Below, one piece after another: positions 36,690 through 46,212 of a DNA stretch of 64,000 bases. Below the pieces are notes generated by a model, which searched no databases, was not told the origin of the DNA, and saw nothing but the letters and a program-made list of their open reading frames with translations. The stretch spans positions 124,001 to 188,000 of the forward strand of contig NZ_MSDO01000020.1 of NCBI RefSeq assembly GCF_001937195.1. The letters are read 5' to 3'. How positions within the stretch are numbered: the first letter of the stretch is position 1; each line of letters opens with the position of its first letter. This stretch comes from Salinicola socius (GTDB lineage Bacteria > Pseudomonadota > Gammaproteobacteria > Pseudomonadales > Halomonadaceae). The position numbers were made by a program, and so were the translations under genes.

Positions 36690-37793
36690 TCAGTCCCGGT
36701 GATCCTTGACGATCAGAATCAGCATGTTGACGATCAAGGCGATGAATAGCGCGATGACGGCAAACACGACGATGTTGTATAGCCGTTCCGGCTGTTCCGG
36801 ATACTGCGGCATGGTCGGGGACTGCAGCGTGGAGAGCTGCTTGAGTTTACGCGCCGCTTCGACCTGCGTGCTTTGCAATGCAGCCAGCGCGCCGGAATAG
36901 CTTTCCTGGGCAAATTTTGCCTGCAGCTGAAGACGTTGATATTCCGAGGAGAGCGAGTTCAGCGCGTTGCCGGATTGGGCCGCCAACCGCTGCTTTTCTT
37001 TCTCGATTTGATCTTCCAGCGCGTTGATCTGGCTCTTCACCCGTACGACTTCCGGAGAGCTCGCGCTCTGGAAACTGCTAAGCGCGGTTTTCTGCGCCTT
37101 GAGACTGGCCAGCTGGCCTTCCAGCGTCGAGACGACACCGCTCAGGCTTTCGACCGTACCCGTCGGCGAAACCAGCCCATTCTCGTTCTGGTAGTCAACC
37201 AGCGCCTGACGCGTTTGTTCGAACGTCGCCTGAAGCTGATCGACCTGCTGCTGAAGGAACTTGACCTGCTCTTCCGCCAGGCGCCGTCCCATATCGTTCA
37301 TGTGCTGCTCACCACGCTCGAGCAGCAGATTGGCGATCAGGTGTGCTTCCTTGGGGTCGAACGCTTCCACATCGATGCGTAGCACGCCAGCGTACTCGTC
37401 GAGCTCCACCGAGACGCGCTTGAGATAGTAATCGTGAAGCTCTTCCAGTGGCGCATTCTCGTCGCTCAGGCGGCTGAAGAAGTCGCCGCCACCGTGCGCG
37501 TAATGCTCGCGGAAGTTGGCGTTCTCCACCAGGTACTGCAGCATGTCGACTGAACGGAGATAGTCTCTCAGCAGCAGCATGTCGGCATTGTTCGCCCCGC
37601 CGCCACCGGAAAGCAGGCTACTGAAACTCAGCTCCGGGGATGAGAGCTGTGGGCTTTCCAACACCACATGCGCGTGGGATACGTAGCGGTCGCTGGCCCA
37701 CACCGCCCAGTAAAAACCGACAAGTACGATGGCCACTACACAGATGACCCAATGAAGATGCCGCGATAATTTCTGTTTGACTGAAGAGTTCAT
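36690..37793 (-). CDS. kpsE: Capsule export inner-membrane protein KpsE
   Basis: The 367-residue protein has a transmembrane helix at about 14-34 and another near the C-terminus (IVVFAVIALFIALIVNMLI). Between them is a long periplasmic coiled coil (LLERGEQHMNDMGRRLAEEQ and following). This is the PCP-3 topology of KpsE, which bridges the KpsMT transporter to the outer-membrane KpsD. ATG 37793 is used; a TTG 3 bases upstream is the alternative. It follows kpsT by 52 bases. Confidence 0.9.
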   Translation of the reverse strand: MNSSVKQKLSRHLHWVICVVAIVLVGFYWAVWASDRYVSHAHVVLESPQLSSPELSFSSLLSGGGGANNADMLLLRDYLRSVDMLQYLVENANFREHYAHGGGDFFSRLSDENAPLEELHDYYLKRVSVELDEYAGVLRIDVEAFDPKEAHLIANLLLERGEQHMNDMGRRLAEEQVKFLQQQVDQLQATFEQTRQALVDYQNENGLVSPTGTVESLSGVVSTLEGQLASLKAQKTALSSFQSASSPEVVRVKSQINALEDQIEKEKQRLAAQSGNALNSLSSEYQRLQLQAKFAQESYSGALAALQSTQVEAARKLKQLSTLQSPTMPQYPEQPERLYNIVVFAVIALFIALIVNMLILIVKDHRD

Positions 37794-37845
37794 CAAATTC
37801 GCTTCTTTGATTCGGTTGAAGCCCGCTAAATCGGGCCTCGTTAGC

Positions 37846-38793
37846 TCATTGCGAGGACGTTTTCTGCTCGATCTCGCGCTTATGCTGTTTCAGCGACCGA
37901 AAGCGGTGCCTTACGCTGAGGCGTTTGTCACGCAACTCTTTGCGCTCCCGCTGTATCTCGGCGATAACGGCCTCATCCGTTGCCGATTCCTGACGATATT
38001 CCGCGATGATCTGCTGCTTGTGGATCTGTGCACTCTCGCGGCGCAGGGCTTTCATCTGCTCGTCAATGGAACTCGGGTCGGTTGGCAGTGGAGCCTCATA
38101 GTCGTCGTCATCCTCATCGGCCACGTCGGTGATTAGCCCGGTCGCCCGATGATACGCCTCGATGGCGTCATCGATACGATCGAACCAGTGCGCCTGCCCC
38201 TGGTCGATGAAAATGCCCGCCTGACACATTTGCTTCAGCGTGCCCTCACCGTGAGAGACCATGATCAGGCTGGCGTGATCCACCCGCTGCTGGAATGCCT
38301 CCCTGGCCTTGGCCTTGAACGCACGGTCGCCGACGGCTGTGGCTTCATCCGAGATATAGATATCGAAGTCGAACGCCAGCGAAAGACCGAACGCGAGGCG
38401 CGCCCGCATGCCCGAGGAGTAGGTATTGACCGGGTCGTCGAAGGCCTTGCCGATTTCAGCGAAGTCCTGGACCTCCTGGATCAGCTTGTGGAGGCTCTTC
38501 TTGATGCCGTGAACCCGAGCGACGAACTTGACGTTCTGTCGCCCGGTCATGGATCCCTTGAACCCGCCGGCCAGGCCGATCGGCCAGGAGACGCGTCCCT
38601 TGCGGATCACCCTGCCGCGGTCTGGCGCATCCATGCCGCCGATCAGGCGCAGCAATGTCGACTTGCCCGCGCCATTGCGCCCCACCACCCCGACACTGAC
38701 GCCATCGGGGATGGTGAGGTTGATGTCTTTCAGCACCCAGCCACCGCCGTGCGGCCCGTGGTAACGCTTGTATAGGTTCTGGATTTCGATCAT
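37846..38793 (-). CDS. kpsT: Capsule ABC exporter ATPase KpsT, with C-terminal extension
   Basis: Walker A GRNGAGKST is at 38-46, signature YSSGMRARL near 125-133 and Walker B IYISDEA near 145-151. These are typical of KpsT, which drives export of Kdo-linked capsule with KpsM. The standard protein is about 220 residues; this one is 315. The additional part (from about 220) has an acidic DEDDDDYE patch, then a highly charged helical stretch (EIQRERKELRDKRLS, REIEQKTSS) that looks like a coiled coil. The function of the tail is unknown. It begins 4 bases after kpsM. Confidence 0.92.
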   Translation of the reverse strand: MIEIQNLYKRYHGPHGGGWVLKDINLTIPDGVSVGVVGRNGAGKSTLLRLIGGMDAPDRGRVIRKGRVSWPIGLAGGFKGSMTGRQNVKFVARVHGIKKSLHKLIQEVQDFAEIGKAFDDPVNTYSSGMRARLAFGLSLAFDFDIYISDEATAVGDRAFKAKAREAFQQRVDHASLIMVSHGEGTLKQMCQAGIFIDQGQAHWFDRIDDAIEAYHRATGLITDVADEDDDDYEAPLPTDPSSIDEQMKALRRESAQIHKQQIIAEYRQESATDEAVIAEIQRERKELRDKRLSVRHRFRSLKQHKREIEQKTSSQ

Positions 38794-38797
38794 CGGA

Positions 38798-39610
38798 TCA
38801 CCTTGCCTTCAAGCGCGACGCGAAGCGGACGTGCATGACCAGCCCCAGGGTGAGAGAGGCAAGTGCCCAGAACCAGAGATAGGTCATGTCGATACCGGGG
38901 ATCGAATGGTAGCTGTCGAAAAAGCTGAGACGCATGCTTTCGATACCATGGACGATCGGGTTCCACAGCAGATATTGCTGGTACTGCGCGGGCACGTAGG
39001 TCACCGGAAAGATGACACCGGATATCAGCAACAGCGGCAGCGTGACGATTCTGACGACGCGCCCGACTTCCGGCACCAGGCCTGAAGCTACCGAGAGCAG
39101 AACCCCAAGTCCGACACCCAGCATCCAGAGCGAGAGCCAATCCATCATCACGCCGAACGCGTGGTCCGGGATCAGGTTGATCTTCAATAATGAGCCGACG
39201 ACGACGAACAGCAGGAAGATGAAGCTGCGGATCATGCCCTCGACGAAACACCGGATCAGCACCGGGTCTATCGGCAATATCTGACGATAGGTAAAAAGCC
39301 CTCGGTTGGCCTCGACGGCCCCCATGGGCCGCAGCATGGCCTCTCTGAAGAGATAGAAGCCCATCAGCCCGACGATCATCCAGGGGACGAATTCCGCCCC
39401 GGTAATATTTCTACCACCGCGAATGTAGGTTCGAATGAAGATCATCACGCCGATCGTCGCGATCGGTTCGAAGATCATCCAGAACCAGGCCATGCGATCC
39501 GCCATGGTTCTGGCGATCATCTCCCGCAGGTACATCGCCGACCAGACATCCCAGGTGACCCGCATGGGATGACGGGTGGAATCCGGAATGTGTTCCGTAT
39601 TTGTCGCCAT
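38798..39610 (-). CDS. kpsM: Capsule ABC exporter permease KpsM
   Basis: The 270-residue ABC-2 type membrane protein starts with a 15-residue polar leader, then MYLREMIART, the conserved amphipathic start of KpsM/Wzm permeases. About six transmembrane segments follow (IATIGVMIFI, FIFLLFVVVGSLL, LLLISGVIFPVTYVP). LLWNPIVHGIESMR is the family end motif. It forms the inner-membrane channel for the capsule with KpsT. Confidence 0.93.
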   Translation of the reverse strand: MATNTEHIPDSTRHPMRVTWDVWSAMYLREMIARTMADRMAWFWMIFEPIATIGVMIFIRTYIRGGRNITGAEFVPWMIVGLMGFYLFREAMLRPMGAVEANRGLFTYRQILPIDPVLIRCFVEGMIRSFIFLLFVVVGSLLKINLIPDHAFGVMMDWLSLWMLGVGLGVLLSVASGLVPEVGRVVRIVTLPLLLISGVIFPVTYVPAQYQQYLLWNPIVHGIESMRLSFFDSYHSIPGIDMTYLWFWALASLTLGLVMHVRFASRLKAR

Positions 39611-39679
39611 TTAACGTTCCCGCGCCTGCCGACACTCAGCCGGACAGGCGCTCATGCAATGCTTGACTTGAAGAGAGGC

Positions 39680-41437
39680 TTACAGATCCAGCGCGACTTT
39701 GGTCGCGACAGCCACCTGGTAAAGAATCTGCGTGATGCTGGTGGCCAGTTCGATGTTGCTGGTCGGCGCGGCCGGCAGCACCATGATCTCGTCGCCGGCG
39801 CGAACGTCGGTATCGCCGGCATGGATGACGGCGCCGTTACGATGGACCACCAGTATCTGGTCGTCATCCGCACGCGGCGTCATGCCACCCGCTTGGTGGA
39901 TATAGTCTTCGGCGCTCATGCCCGGCGTGTAGACCATCGCCTGTGGGATCGTCACTTCGCCACTCAGCAGCACGGAATCCGAGCTTTCCGGAATGGTGAC
40001 CACGTCGCCATCCTGCAGCCGGATATCGGCGATGTTGTCGCCGCGAGCGACGACCAGCCGGCCGGTGGGCTCGGTCTGGCGGGCCTTCTGCACGAACTTC
40101 GCGATCAGCTCGGCCTGACGAACCTGAATCTCGCCTTCTCCGGTGGTCCGCGCCGGATAGCCCAGGTAGGTCTGCTCCAGCCGGTCCAGGCTCTCGTTGA
40201 GCGACTCCTTCTGCTGCTCGGCGACGCTTTCGCGACGGATCGAGACATCCTGGTAGCTGGTCATGTTCCTGGGCACGCTGATCGCGTTCAGGAACTCGCC
40301 CAGATGGGCGTTACGCGGCAACACGTAGCGTGAAGGCCCGTAGTAGCTGCCTTCGACCTGCACCACGATGCTTTCGCTGCGCTTGTCGGCGCTGAACAGC
40401 ACTTCGTCGCCGCGCTGGACGTTCGCCGTGCGGAATTCGTTGAGCGTCAGGTAACGCGCCATCGGCCCGTCCGGGCGGTCGCCGCGCAGTAATACATGAG
40501 AGACGCCGGCACGCAGTCGCGCCAGGTTGGTCACGTCGCCGCCGGTGAGGGTTTCCCCCGCCAGTTCGTAGCGGAACGGGCGTTCGACGTCACCCACCAC
40601 GGCCACGGCCGGCCCGCGCTCTTCGACCACGATGGTGTCGCCGTCGCGGAACTGCGGATGCGGCATGTTGCCGTTGATCAGGAAGTCATAGAGATCGATC
40701 GTGTCGACCGTGCTTCCGCCCCGCTTGATCACGATCTGACGGTAGCTGCCCAGCGCCTGGTCGATGCCGCCTGCCTGATCGAGGAAGTAGAGCATCGAGT
40801 CGCTGGGCGTACCGGAGTAGCGGCCGGGATTCTTGACGTAACCGGTCACGAACACGCCTACCGGCTGGACGCCTTGGAGATTGGTGTAGACCTCGACGTT
40901 TTCCGGGTAGACCGACTTGATCGCGGCGGTCACGCGGGAATTGAGCCCGCTGTTGGTCGTGCCCTGCACGTTGAGCGGCCCGATGCCCGGCAGGAAGATG
41001 TTGCCCTGGGAATCCACCGTCAGCACGCTCTGCATCTCGGTGCCGCCCCAGACACGCAGATTGATCTGGTCGCCGGGCTTGATGGTGTAGCCGGGGTTGA
41101 GGCCGTCGGCCATCACGCCACGGAAGCCGCCGGTAAACAGGTTGGCACCGAACGGCGGGAGCATGTCCGGATCGACAGGGCCCTGGTTCGGGTCGACCGG
41201 GCCATAATTTGCGCTGCTCCAGTTGGCCCGAGGCTGGTCATCGACCGCCTGCTGCCCTGACTGTTGCTGGGACTGTTGCCCGTCGGACCCTTGTACCTGG
41301 GAGCTCATCGATTGGGCTTGCTGATCCTGCGGCACGATGCTGCCGGAGCCGAAGGTTTGCGCGTTAGCCAAACCCACGTTCAGGCACGCTACCGCCACCA
41401 GGCACCCGGCCCGGAAAAACGACGCTGCATGTTTCAT
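39680..41437 (-). CDS. kpsD: Outer-membrane capsule export protein KpsD
   Basis: The start is ATG 41437 with AGGAAG 7 bases upstream, giving a Sec signal peptide (MKHAASFFRAGCLVAVACLN, cleavage after ANA). A Gln-rich linker follows, then the polysaccharide export domain (YTIKPGDQINLRVWGGTEM) and several SLBB-type repeats. The length is 585 residues, close to E. coli KpsD (about 558). KpsD completes the periplasm-to-surface path with KpsE. It is co-directional with kpsM downstream (69-base gap). Confidence 0.92.
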   Translation of the reverse strand: MKHAASFFRAGCLVAVACLNVGLANAQTFGSGSIVPQDQQAQSMSSQVQGSDGQQSQQQSGQQAVDDQPRANWSSANYGPVDPNQGPVDPDMLPPFGANLFTGGFRGVMADGLNPGYTIKPGDQINLRVWGGTEMQSVLTVDSQGNIFLPGIGPLNVQGTTNSGLNSRVTAAIKSVYPENVEVYTNLQGVQPVGVFVTGYVKNPGRYSGTPSDSMLYFLDQAGGIDQALGSYRQIVIKRGGSTVDTIDLYDFLINGNMPHPQFRDGDTIVVEERGPAVAVVGDVERPFRYELAGETLTGGDVTNLARLRAGVSHVLLRGDRPDGPMARYLTLNEFRTANVQRGDEVLFSADKRSESIVVQVEGSYYGPSRYVLPRNAHLGEFLNAISVPRNMTSYQDVSIRRESVAEQQKESLNESLDRLEQTYLGYPARTTGEGEIQVRQAELIAKFVQKARQTEPTGRLVVARGDNIADIRLQDGDVVTIPESSDSVLLSGEVTIPQAMVYTPGMSAEDYIHQAGGMTPRADDDQILVVHRNGAVIHAGDTDVRAGDEIMVLPAAPTSNIELATSITQILYQVAVATKVALDL

Positions 41438-41554
41438 GCAAAACTTCCTGTTGTGTTCACGCGGCTCGAGGCCTGCTTTCCAGCGGTTCGACAAACGATC
41501 TGGCTGTTCGAAAACGATACACGCGGAGGCAGACGCCCAAGCAGGGGATTTTTG

Positions 41555-41974
41555 TTACGGAGTGCTGGGATTGACCAACACCTGCGTGACCAGGCGCTGG
41601 GTATACCAGCCACTGTCTTTTACGAGACAGGCCACCTGCGCGCGATCGGCGGTCGCGGGCGCACCTTGTCTCGCGACATCCAGATGGGCACAGAGCCGGC
41701 CACTCGCGGCGAAGTAGCGTTCCTGGACGATGACGGAAACGTTCGAGCCCCAGGGGCTCTTGGGAAAGGCGGAGATACTGCCGGGCGTGGCATTGTCGAG
41801 AAAGCTGGAAATCTCGGGGCCGAGAGCGGCGGCACCCTGCATGGTGCCGATATTGTCGCCGCCGTAATGGCCTTGCGACGCACAGCCGGCGAAAGAGATA
41901 GACAGCGCCCCCACTGCCAACCACTTTCCGATTCGGCTACAGCCAGAAGAAACCCCGTTGAAAACGTTTGGCAT
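41555..41974 (-). CDS. Small lipoprotein upstream of kpsD
   Basis: The 139-residue product has a signal region and lipobox SFAGC (Cys31), so it should be lipidated. After it comes a glycine-containing segment, then GSNVSVIVQERYFAASGRLCAHLDV, VACLVKDSGWYTQRLV. The second half resembles small surface-antigen lipoproteins with one Cys pair. It is the first gene of the capsule export operon, so a role beside KpsD is likely but unproved. No strong Shine-Dalgarno is seen. Confidence 0.72.
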   Translation of the reverse strand: MPNVFNGVSSGCSRIGKWLAVGALSISFAGCASQGHYGGDNIGTMQGAAALGPEISSFLDNATPGSISAFPKSPWGSNVSVIVQERYFAASGRLCAHLDVARQGAPATADRAQVACLVKDSGWYTQRLVTQVLVNPSTP

Positions 41975-42374
41975 GTTGTCTGTTCAACCTGATGGACGAA
42001 AACAGTGAAAGACCGGCGATGCGGACATCTCCTCGGAAGCCGCAGCCGGTGGATCGATCTACCATCGCACGACACGCGGATCAGCAGAGCGGTTCCAGGC
42101 GTTTTACCTGCGGCACCGTCCCTGATGCGGTCTTGCGGCAAGCTGGTCATGCCGAGCTATCAGTAGGCTCAATCCGTGGCCTGATAACCGTGTGATTGTA
42201 GGGTGCCAGCAAGAGCTTGCCTACAACCAAAAGTGTGGATCTCTAGGATGGGCCGTATCCTGAACGTTACTTTACGTAACCATTAAAACATGGGGTTATT
42301 CATCCATCCATGGCAAATGGCTTACAAATCAATGGATCAGAGGCGCTTCGGAGGGATGCCGGGGAGGCCCAAGG
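41975..42374. other. Intergenic region upstream of the capsule export operon
   Basis: No credible gene. It must carry the promoter for the long leftward capsule operon and the 3' flank of cysQ. GTTAC-TTTAC-GTAAC is a small inverted repeat near 42268. I looked for an ops/JUMPstart element (GGCGGTAG) on either strand and found none. Confidence 0.6.
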
Positions 42375-43202
42375 TCAAGTGCGGCGCGCTAGGCTATGGC
42401 GTAGCGCTCTCTCCCACTTTACGCTGCGCTGGCCGCAGACGATGAAAGATGGATTGAGCGTGCTCGGCTGCTGATTGCAGCGCAGCGGCTCGAGTGTATC
42501 GGCGTCGAGCACTTCGCCCCCGGCGGCGGTGACGACGGCCTGGGCGGCGGCGGTGTCCCATTCACAGGTCGGCGCCAGGCGCGGGTAGAGATCGGCAGCG
42601 CCTTCGGCGACGAGGCACAGCTTGAGCGAGCTGCCCATGGAGACGCGTTCATGGGCAGGCAGTTGGGTGCAGAAGACGTCGACCGGTTCCGCCCCGTGAG
42701 CGCGGCTGGCGACGATCAGCCAGGGTCGTTCACCCGCTGCCGGCAACTCCCGCACGTGGATCGCGCGTTCGCCTTCTGCGGTAATCTTGAACGCGCCCCG
42801 CTCGACATCGCCCCACCAGGTCGCGCCCAGGACCGGCGCATGGACGATCCCGAAGACCGGCACGCCGTCCTCGATCAGCGCCACGTTGACGGTGAATTCA
42901 CCGCTTTTCCTGATGAACTCCTTGGTGCCATCCAACGGATCGACGAGCCAGTAGCGCGACCACTGCCGGCGGGTCTCGAAGGCGATCTCTTCACTTTCTT
43001 CGGAGAGCATCGGTATCTCCGGCGTCAGGCGTTCCAGTAGATCGCTCAGCGAGCGATGGGCGGCGAGGTCCGCCTGGGTCAGCGGGCTGTCGTCGGCCTT
43101 GGTTTCGACGCTGAAGTCCTGGGCGTAGATCTCCAGCACCCTTTCCCCTGCATCGACCACGCCGGCCAGCAACGCCTGCCTGAGGGTTTCGTCGATCTTC
43201 AT
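42375..43202 (-). CDS. cysQ: 3'(2'),5'-bisphosphate nucleotidase CysQ
   Basis: The start is ATG 43202 with GGAGA 7 bases upstream; the longer frame lacks support. The 275-residue inositol-monophosphatase-fold protein has SEESEE, the metal motif DPLDGTKEF and CEWDTAAAQAVV. It dephosphorylates PAP from sulfate activation to AMP. The next gene upstream is an SLC13-type anion permease, which fits a sulfur role for the pair. Confidence 0.92.
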   Translation of the reverse strand: MKIDETLRQALLAGVVDAGERVLEIYAQDFSVETKADDSPLTQADLAAHRSLSDLLERLTPEIPMLSEESEEIAFETRRQWSRYWLVDPLDGTKEFIRKSGEFTVNVALIEDGVPVFGIVHAPVLGATWWGDVERGAFKITAEGERAIHVRELPAAGERPWLIVASRAHGAEPVDVFCTQLPAHERVSMGSSLKLCLVAEGAADLYPRLAPTCEWDTAAAQAVVTAAGGEVLDADTLEPLRCNQQPSTLNPSFIVCGQRSVKWERALRHSLARRT

Positions 43203-43299
43203 GCTTGGGTCTCCGTCGATAGGGCGGGATCGGCGGCAGCGCCAGGCTGCCCGGGTGATAAGCGTACAGCGAGAATGGCCAGCGACTCGAACCGCCACG

Positions 43300-43361
43300 G
43301 ACTGAACGACCAGAGACTGAACGACCAGAGACTTAAACGACCAGAGACTAGAACGGCCAGA
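43300..43361. repeat. Four tandem 15-16-base repeats at the permease 3' end
   Basis: Units of GACTGAACGACCAGA and close variants occupy 43300-43314, 43315-43329, 43330-43345 and 43346-43361. The last covers the stop codon and final codons of the SLC13 gene. No spacers. Confidence 0.85.
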
Positions 43362-45111
43362 CGAGAGGTATGAGCAGTATCGCGGTCGCGCCTACCAAGA
43401 CACTGACGGGAAAGCCCAGCCTGAGGTAGTCGTGCATTCGATAGCCGCCCGGCCCCATCACCATCAGGTTGGTCTGGTAGCCCAGCGCGGTCATGAAGCT
43501 GGCCGAGGCAGCGATGGTGATGGCGATCACGAACGGCATGAAATCCACCCCCAACTGCTGCGAGACCGCCAGCGCGATGGGAAACATCAACACCGCCGCG
43601 GCATTGTTGGTGATCATCTCGGTGAACAGTACGGTCATCAGGTAGACGAACGCCAGCGCCAGCCATGGCGAATCGATATGCCCCACGACCATTTCGGCGA
43701 TGGTCTGCGCGGCGCCGGATTGGGTCATCGCGGCGCCGAGGGAGAACGACGCGGCGATCACGATCAGTACGGAAAGATCGATATAACGCCGCGCCTTGCC
43801 CATGGTCAGGCAGCCGGTCATCAGTAACGCGCCGGCGGCCAGAAAGGCGGCTTCCAGAATCGAGATCAGGTTGGTCGCGCTGAGCACGACCATGAGCCCG
43901 AGGATCCCCAGCGAGAGCGGCGCCTTCTGGAAGTTGGGCGGCGTGGAGTCGTTCAACTGGCTGACCAGCAGGAAATCCTTGCGGTAGCGGTACTGCTCGA
44001 CGAACGCCTCTCCGGTTTCCAGCAGCAGGGTATCGCCGACCTGAAACTCGACATCGCCGACCTTGTCGTTCAGACGAAGCCCGTGACGGGAGATCGACAG
44101 GATCACGGCTTGAAAGTGCGAACGAAATCGCGATTCCCTTACCGTCTGCCCGATCCCCACGAAATCCGGGCTGACCACCGCTTCGACCAGGCAGCGCCGA
44201 TGCTGCGCCACCTCGAGTTTCTGCACGTTGCCGCTGGTGGGGCTCAGCCCGCGAATTTCGCGAAGTTCCCGGGCGCACTCCGGCGTTCCGATGAACACCA
44301 GCGTATCGTTCCCCATCAGTCTGGTGTCAGGCGGTACCGCCGCCATCAACCGATCGTCCCGCTCGATATCGGTCAGGTAGCCGAACTGCAGATTTCGCAG
44401 CCCGGCATCGGCGATGGATTTGCCGGCCAGCGGCCCTTTGGGGTCGACGGTCACTTCGACGCTGTATTCGCGGATCTGATCCAGCTGGGCGCTGGTGCCG
44501 TCGCGCTGGGGCAGCAGCCATTTCCCGAAGATCAGGATGAATCCGCCGCCGACGAGCAGAATCGGCAGCCCGATCCAGGTCAGCTCGAACATGCCCAGCG
44601 AGACGCCCAGCCGGCTCTGCAGCAGGCCGTCGACGACCAGGTTGGTACTGGTGCCGATCAAGGTGCAGGTGCCGCCGAGAATGGAGATGTAGCTCAGGGG
44701 CAGCAACAGCTTGGAAGGCGGCAGGCGCAGGCGTTTCGACCAGTCCTGAATCGCGGGGATGAACATCGCCACGACGGTGGTGTTGTTCATGAACGCGCTC
44801 AAGATGGACGCTGGCAGCATCACCCGCCACTGCGCCCGACGCAGGGTCGAAGGCTGACCCAGGAGCAGCCCGGCGATCCACTTGATCGCGCCGGTCTCCT
44901 TGAGCGCGGCGGCGACCACGTAGAGCGCCGCAATGGTCATCACGCCGGTGTTGGCGAAACCCGCCAGCGCCTCCTGCGGCGTGAGCACATCGGTGAAGAT
45001 CAGAAACGCCATCGCACCGACCAGAATGGCGTCCGGCGCAATTCGCGTCACCACGAGCGTACCCAATACCGCCACTACGGTCGCCACGCTCAGCCAGGCA
45101 TCGATACCCAT
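43348..45111 (-). CDS. SLC13-family anion permease with two TrkA-C domains
   Basis: The 587-residue protein has about five hydrophobic helices before residue 200, including NNTTVVAMF and GTSTNLVVDG. Then come two soluble RCK-C/TrkA-C domains (about 210-300 and 305-390; GPLAGKSIADAGL, VGDTLLLETGEAF). A second membrane half follows with ITNNAAAVLMFP and a GYQTNLMV repeat of the ion-binding loop. This architecture is that of SLC13-type sulfate/dicarboxylate carriers. Next to cysQ, sulfate is the likeliest substrate. Its last codons lie in a tandem-repeat array. Confidence 0.85.
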   Translation of the reverse strand: MGIDAWLSVATVVAVLGTLVVTRIAPDAILVGAMAFLIFTDVLTPQEALAGFANTGVMTIAALYVVAAALKETGAIKWIAGLLLGQPSTLRRAQWRVMLPASILSAFMNNTTVVAMFIPAIQDWSKRLRLPPSKLLLPLSYISILGGTCTLIGTSTNLVVDGLLQSRLGVSLGMFELTWIGLPILLVGGGFILIFGKWLLPQRDGTSAQLDQIREYSVEVTVDPKGPLAGKSIADAGLRNLQFGYLTDIERDDRLMAAVPPDTRLMGNDTLVFIGTPECARELREIRGLSPTSGNVQKLEVAQHRRCLVEAVVSPDFVGIGQTVRESRFRSHFQAVILSISRHGLRLNDKVGDVEFQVGDTLLLETGEAFVEQYRYRKDFLLVSQLNDSTPPNFQKAPLSLGILGLMVVLSATNLISILEAAFLAAGALLMTGCLTMGKARRYIDLSVLIVIAASFSLGAAMTQSGAAQTIAEMVVGHIDSPWLALAFVYLMTVLFTEMITNNAAAVLMFPIALAVSQQLGVDFMPFVIAITIAASASFMTALGYQTNLMVMGPGGYRMHDYLRLGFPVSVLVGATAILLIPLVWPF

Positions 45112-45360
45112 ATTCCTCCCACTCCATGCCTGGGCTGCACCGAGTTACAGCGTCTGAATCCGATAATCGAAAAACGGTCGACGACAACCCCGTCGACTTC
45201 CACGTTGGTCGCATTTTAAGCCGCCAGCCATAGCGGCTACCAGTGCGGCTTTTCTCAGGTAGACGACAGTTAGTTTCAGGAAGGACATGACGAGACCGAA
45301 TGAGACGGTCGAACTGGCGGGACGATAGCGACGGGTGGACGCAGAAAGCCGATATTGGCT

Positions 45361-45732
45361 TCAATCACGATTCAAAAGGGCATCGAGTGAAATGACATCA
45401 CCGACATATTTCTGCGCTAGCCTGGCATCGTCAGTCACTAAGGTGGCCGCCGTTACCAAGGCAGAGGCACAGATAATGCTGTCCGGAAGCTTCATGTGAG
45501 AGCTTCGGCGCACCCTGATCGTTTCAGCTCTGACCTGAGGGTCCAGATCAACTCTCGTCAGCTGACCCAATACCATTTGGATGGCATGTTCTTCTTCAGA
45601 AGCCAAACCTGGGAAACCCAAGAGCTCGAGCTCCGTGATGACCGAATAAACGTAGTGAGCAGCGGGTAACTGAAGCTGATGCCGAATGGCATTGATGAAG
45701 ACGTTGGTATCCAGCAGATAGCTACCACTCAT
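45361..45732 (-). CDS. VapC-like PIN-domain toxin
   Basis: The 123-residue PIN protein has LLDTNVFINAI at the N-terminus, E of TELELLGFP near 35, and LPDSIICASALV with VTDDARL, giving the acidic cluster of a PIN ribonuclease. It overlaps the upstream antitoxin by 11 bases, as usual for vapBC pairs. VapC toxins cut specific RNAs. Confidence 0.88.
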   Translation of the reverse strand: MSGSYLLDTNVFINAIRHQLQLPAAHYVYSVITELELLGFPGLASEEEHAIQMVLGQLTRVDLDPQVRAETIRVRRSSHMKLPDSIICASALVTAATLVTDDARLAQKYVGDVISLDALLNRD

Positions 45733-45955
45733 CCCTCTGACTCCTTTGATACTCGACCCCGTCGTGAGCGGTCAGTGAAGGAGCTATGACACCTGAAAAA
45801 TCGATACCTTCCCGCTGCCGGGCGACGACATCTTCCTCGGCCGAAGCGTCATAAAGCACCACGATCTTGGCGTGTTTGTTCATCAAGTAGGCATACTCGT
45901 CCGGGATTCTCACCACACCATCCTGAATATCGACTTCAAACTCAATCGCACGCAT
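45722..45955 (-). CDS. VapB-like antitoxin
   Basis: The start is ATG 45955, with AGGTGA 6 bases upstream. The 77-residue protein begins MRAIEFEVDIQDGVVRIPDEY, a short beta-rich DNA-binding-like N-terminus, and has an acidic tail with IDFSGVIAPSL. The position directly upstream of the PIN gene supports an antitoxin role. Confidence 0.78.
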   Translation of the reverse strand: MRAIEFEVDIQDGVVRIPDEYAYLMNKHAKIVVLYDASAEEDVVARQREGIDFSGVIAPSLTAHDGVEYQRSQRDEW

Positions 45956-46212
45956 GGCTATCACCTGCTCATAAATCCGAATTCAAACGCTGTTGCGCTA
46001 TTCTAGCAACAAATGCTAAGCCGCCGCCTTGGGTATCCTCTGCCCCTCCCTCCACAGGCCCACAACACCTTACGTTTTCAACGTCATGCGCCTGGCCAGA
46101 TTACGCTGTTCATGGCGAAAGGGCGCGGACATGTTCTCGTCGCTGACATGTTGCCTATAACTGCAGCAACATTGCGCCACCTTATATCGAAAATGTTCAC
46201 TCTAGAACGGTT

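Noticed and set aside
41975-42374. JUMPstart/ops element for RfaH control of the capsule operon
   Set aside because: No GGCGGTAG core was found on the operon strand in this leader region.
45218-45251. AAGCCGC/GCGGCTT hairpin with following T residues, as a terminator
   Set aside because: The T run is on the + side but both neighbouring genes are leftward, so its orientation does not fit either.
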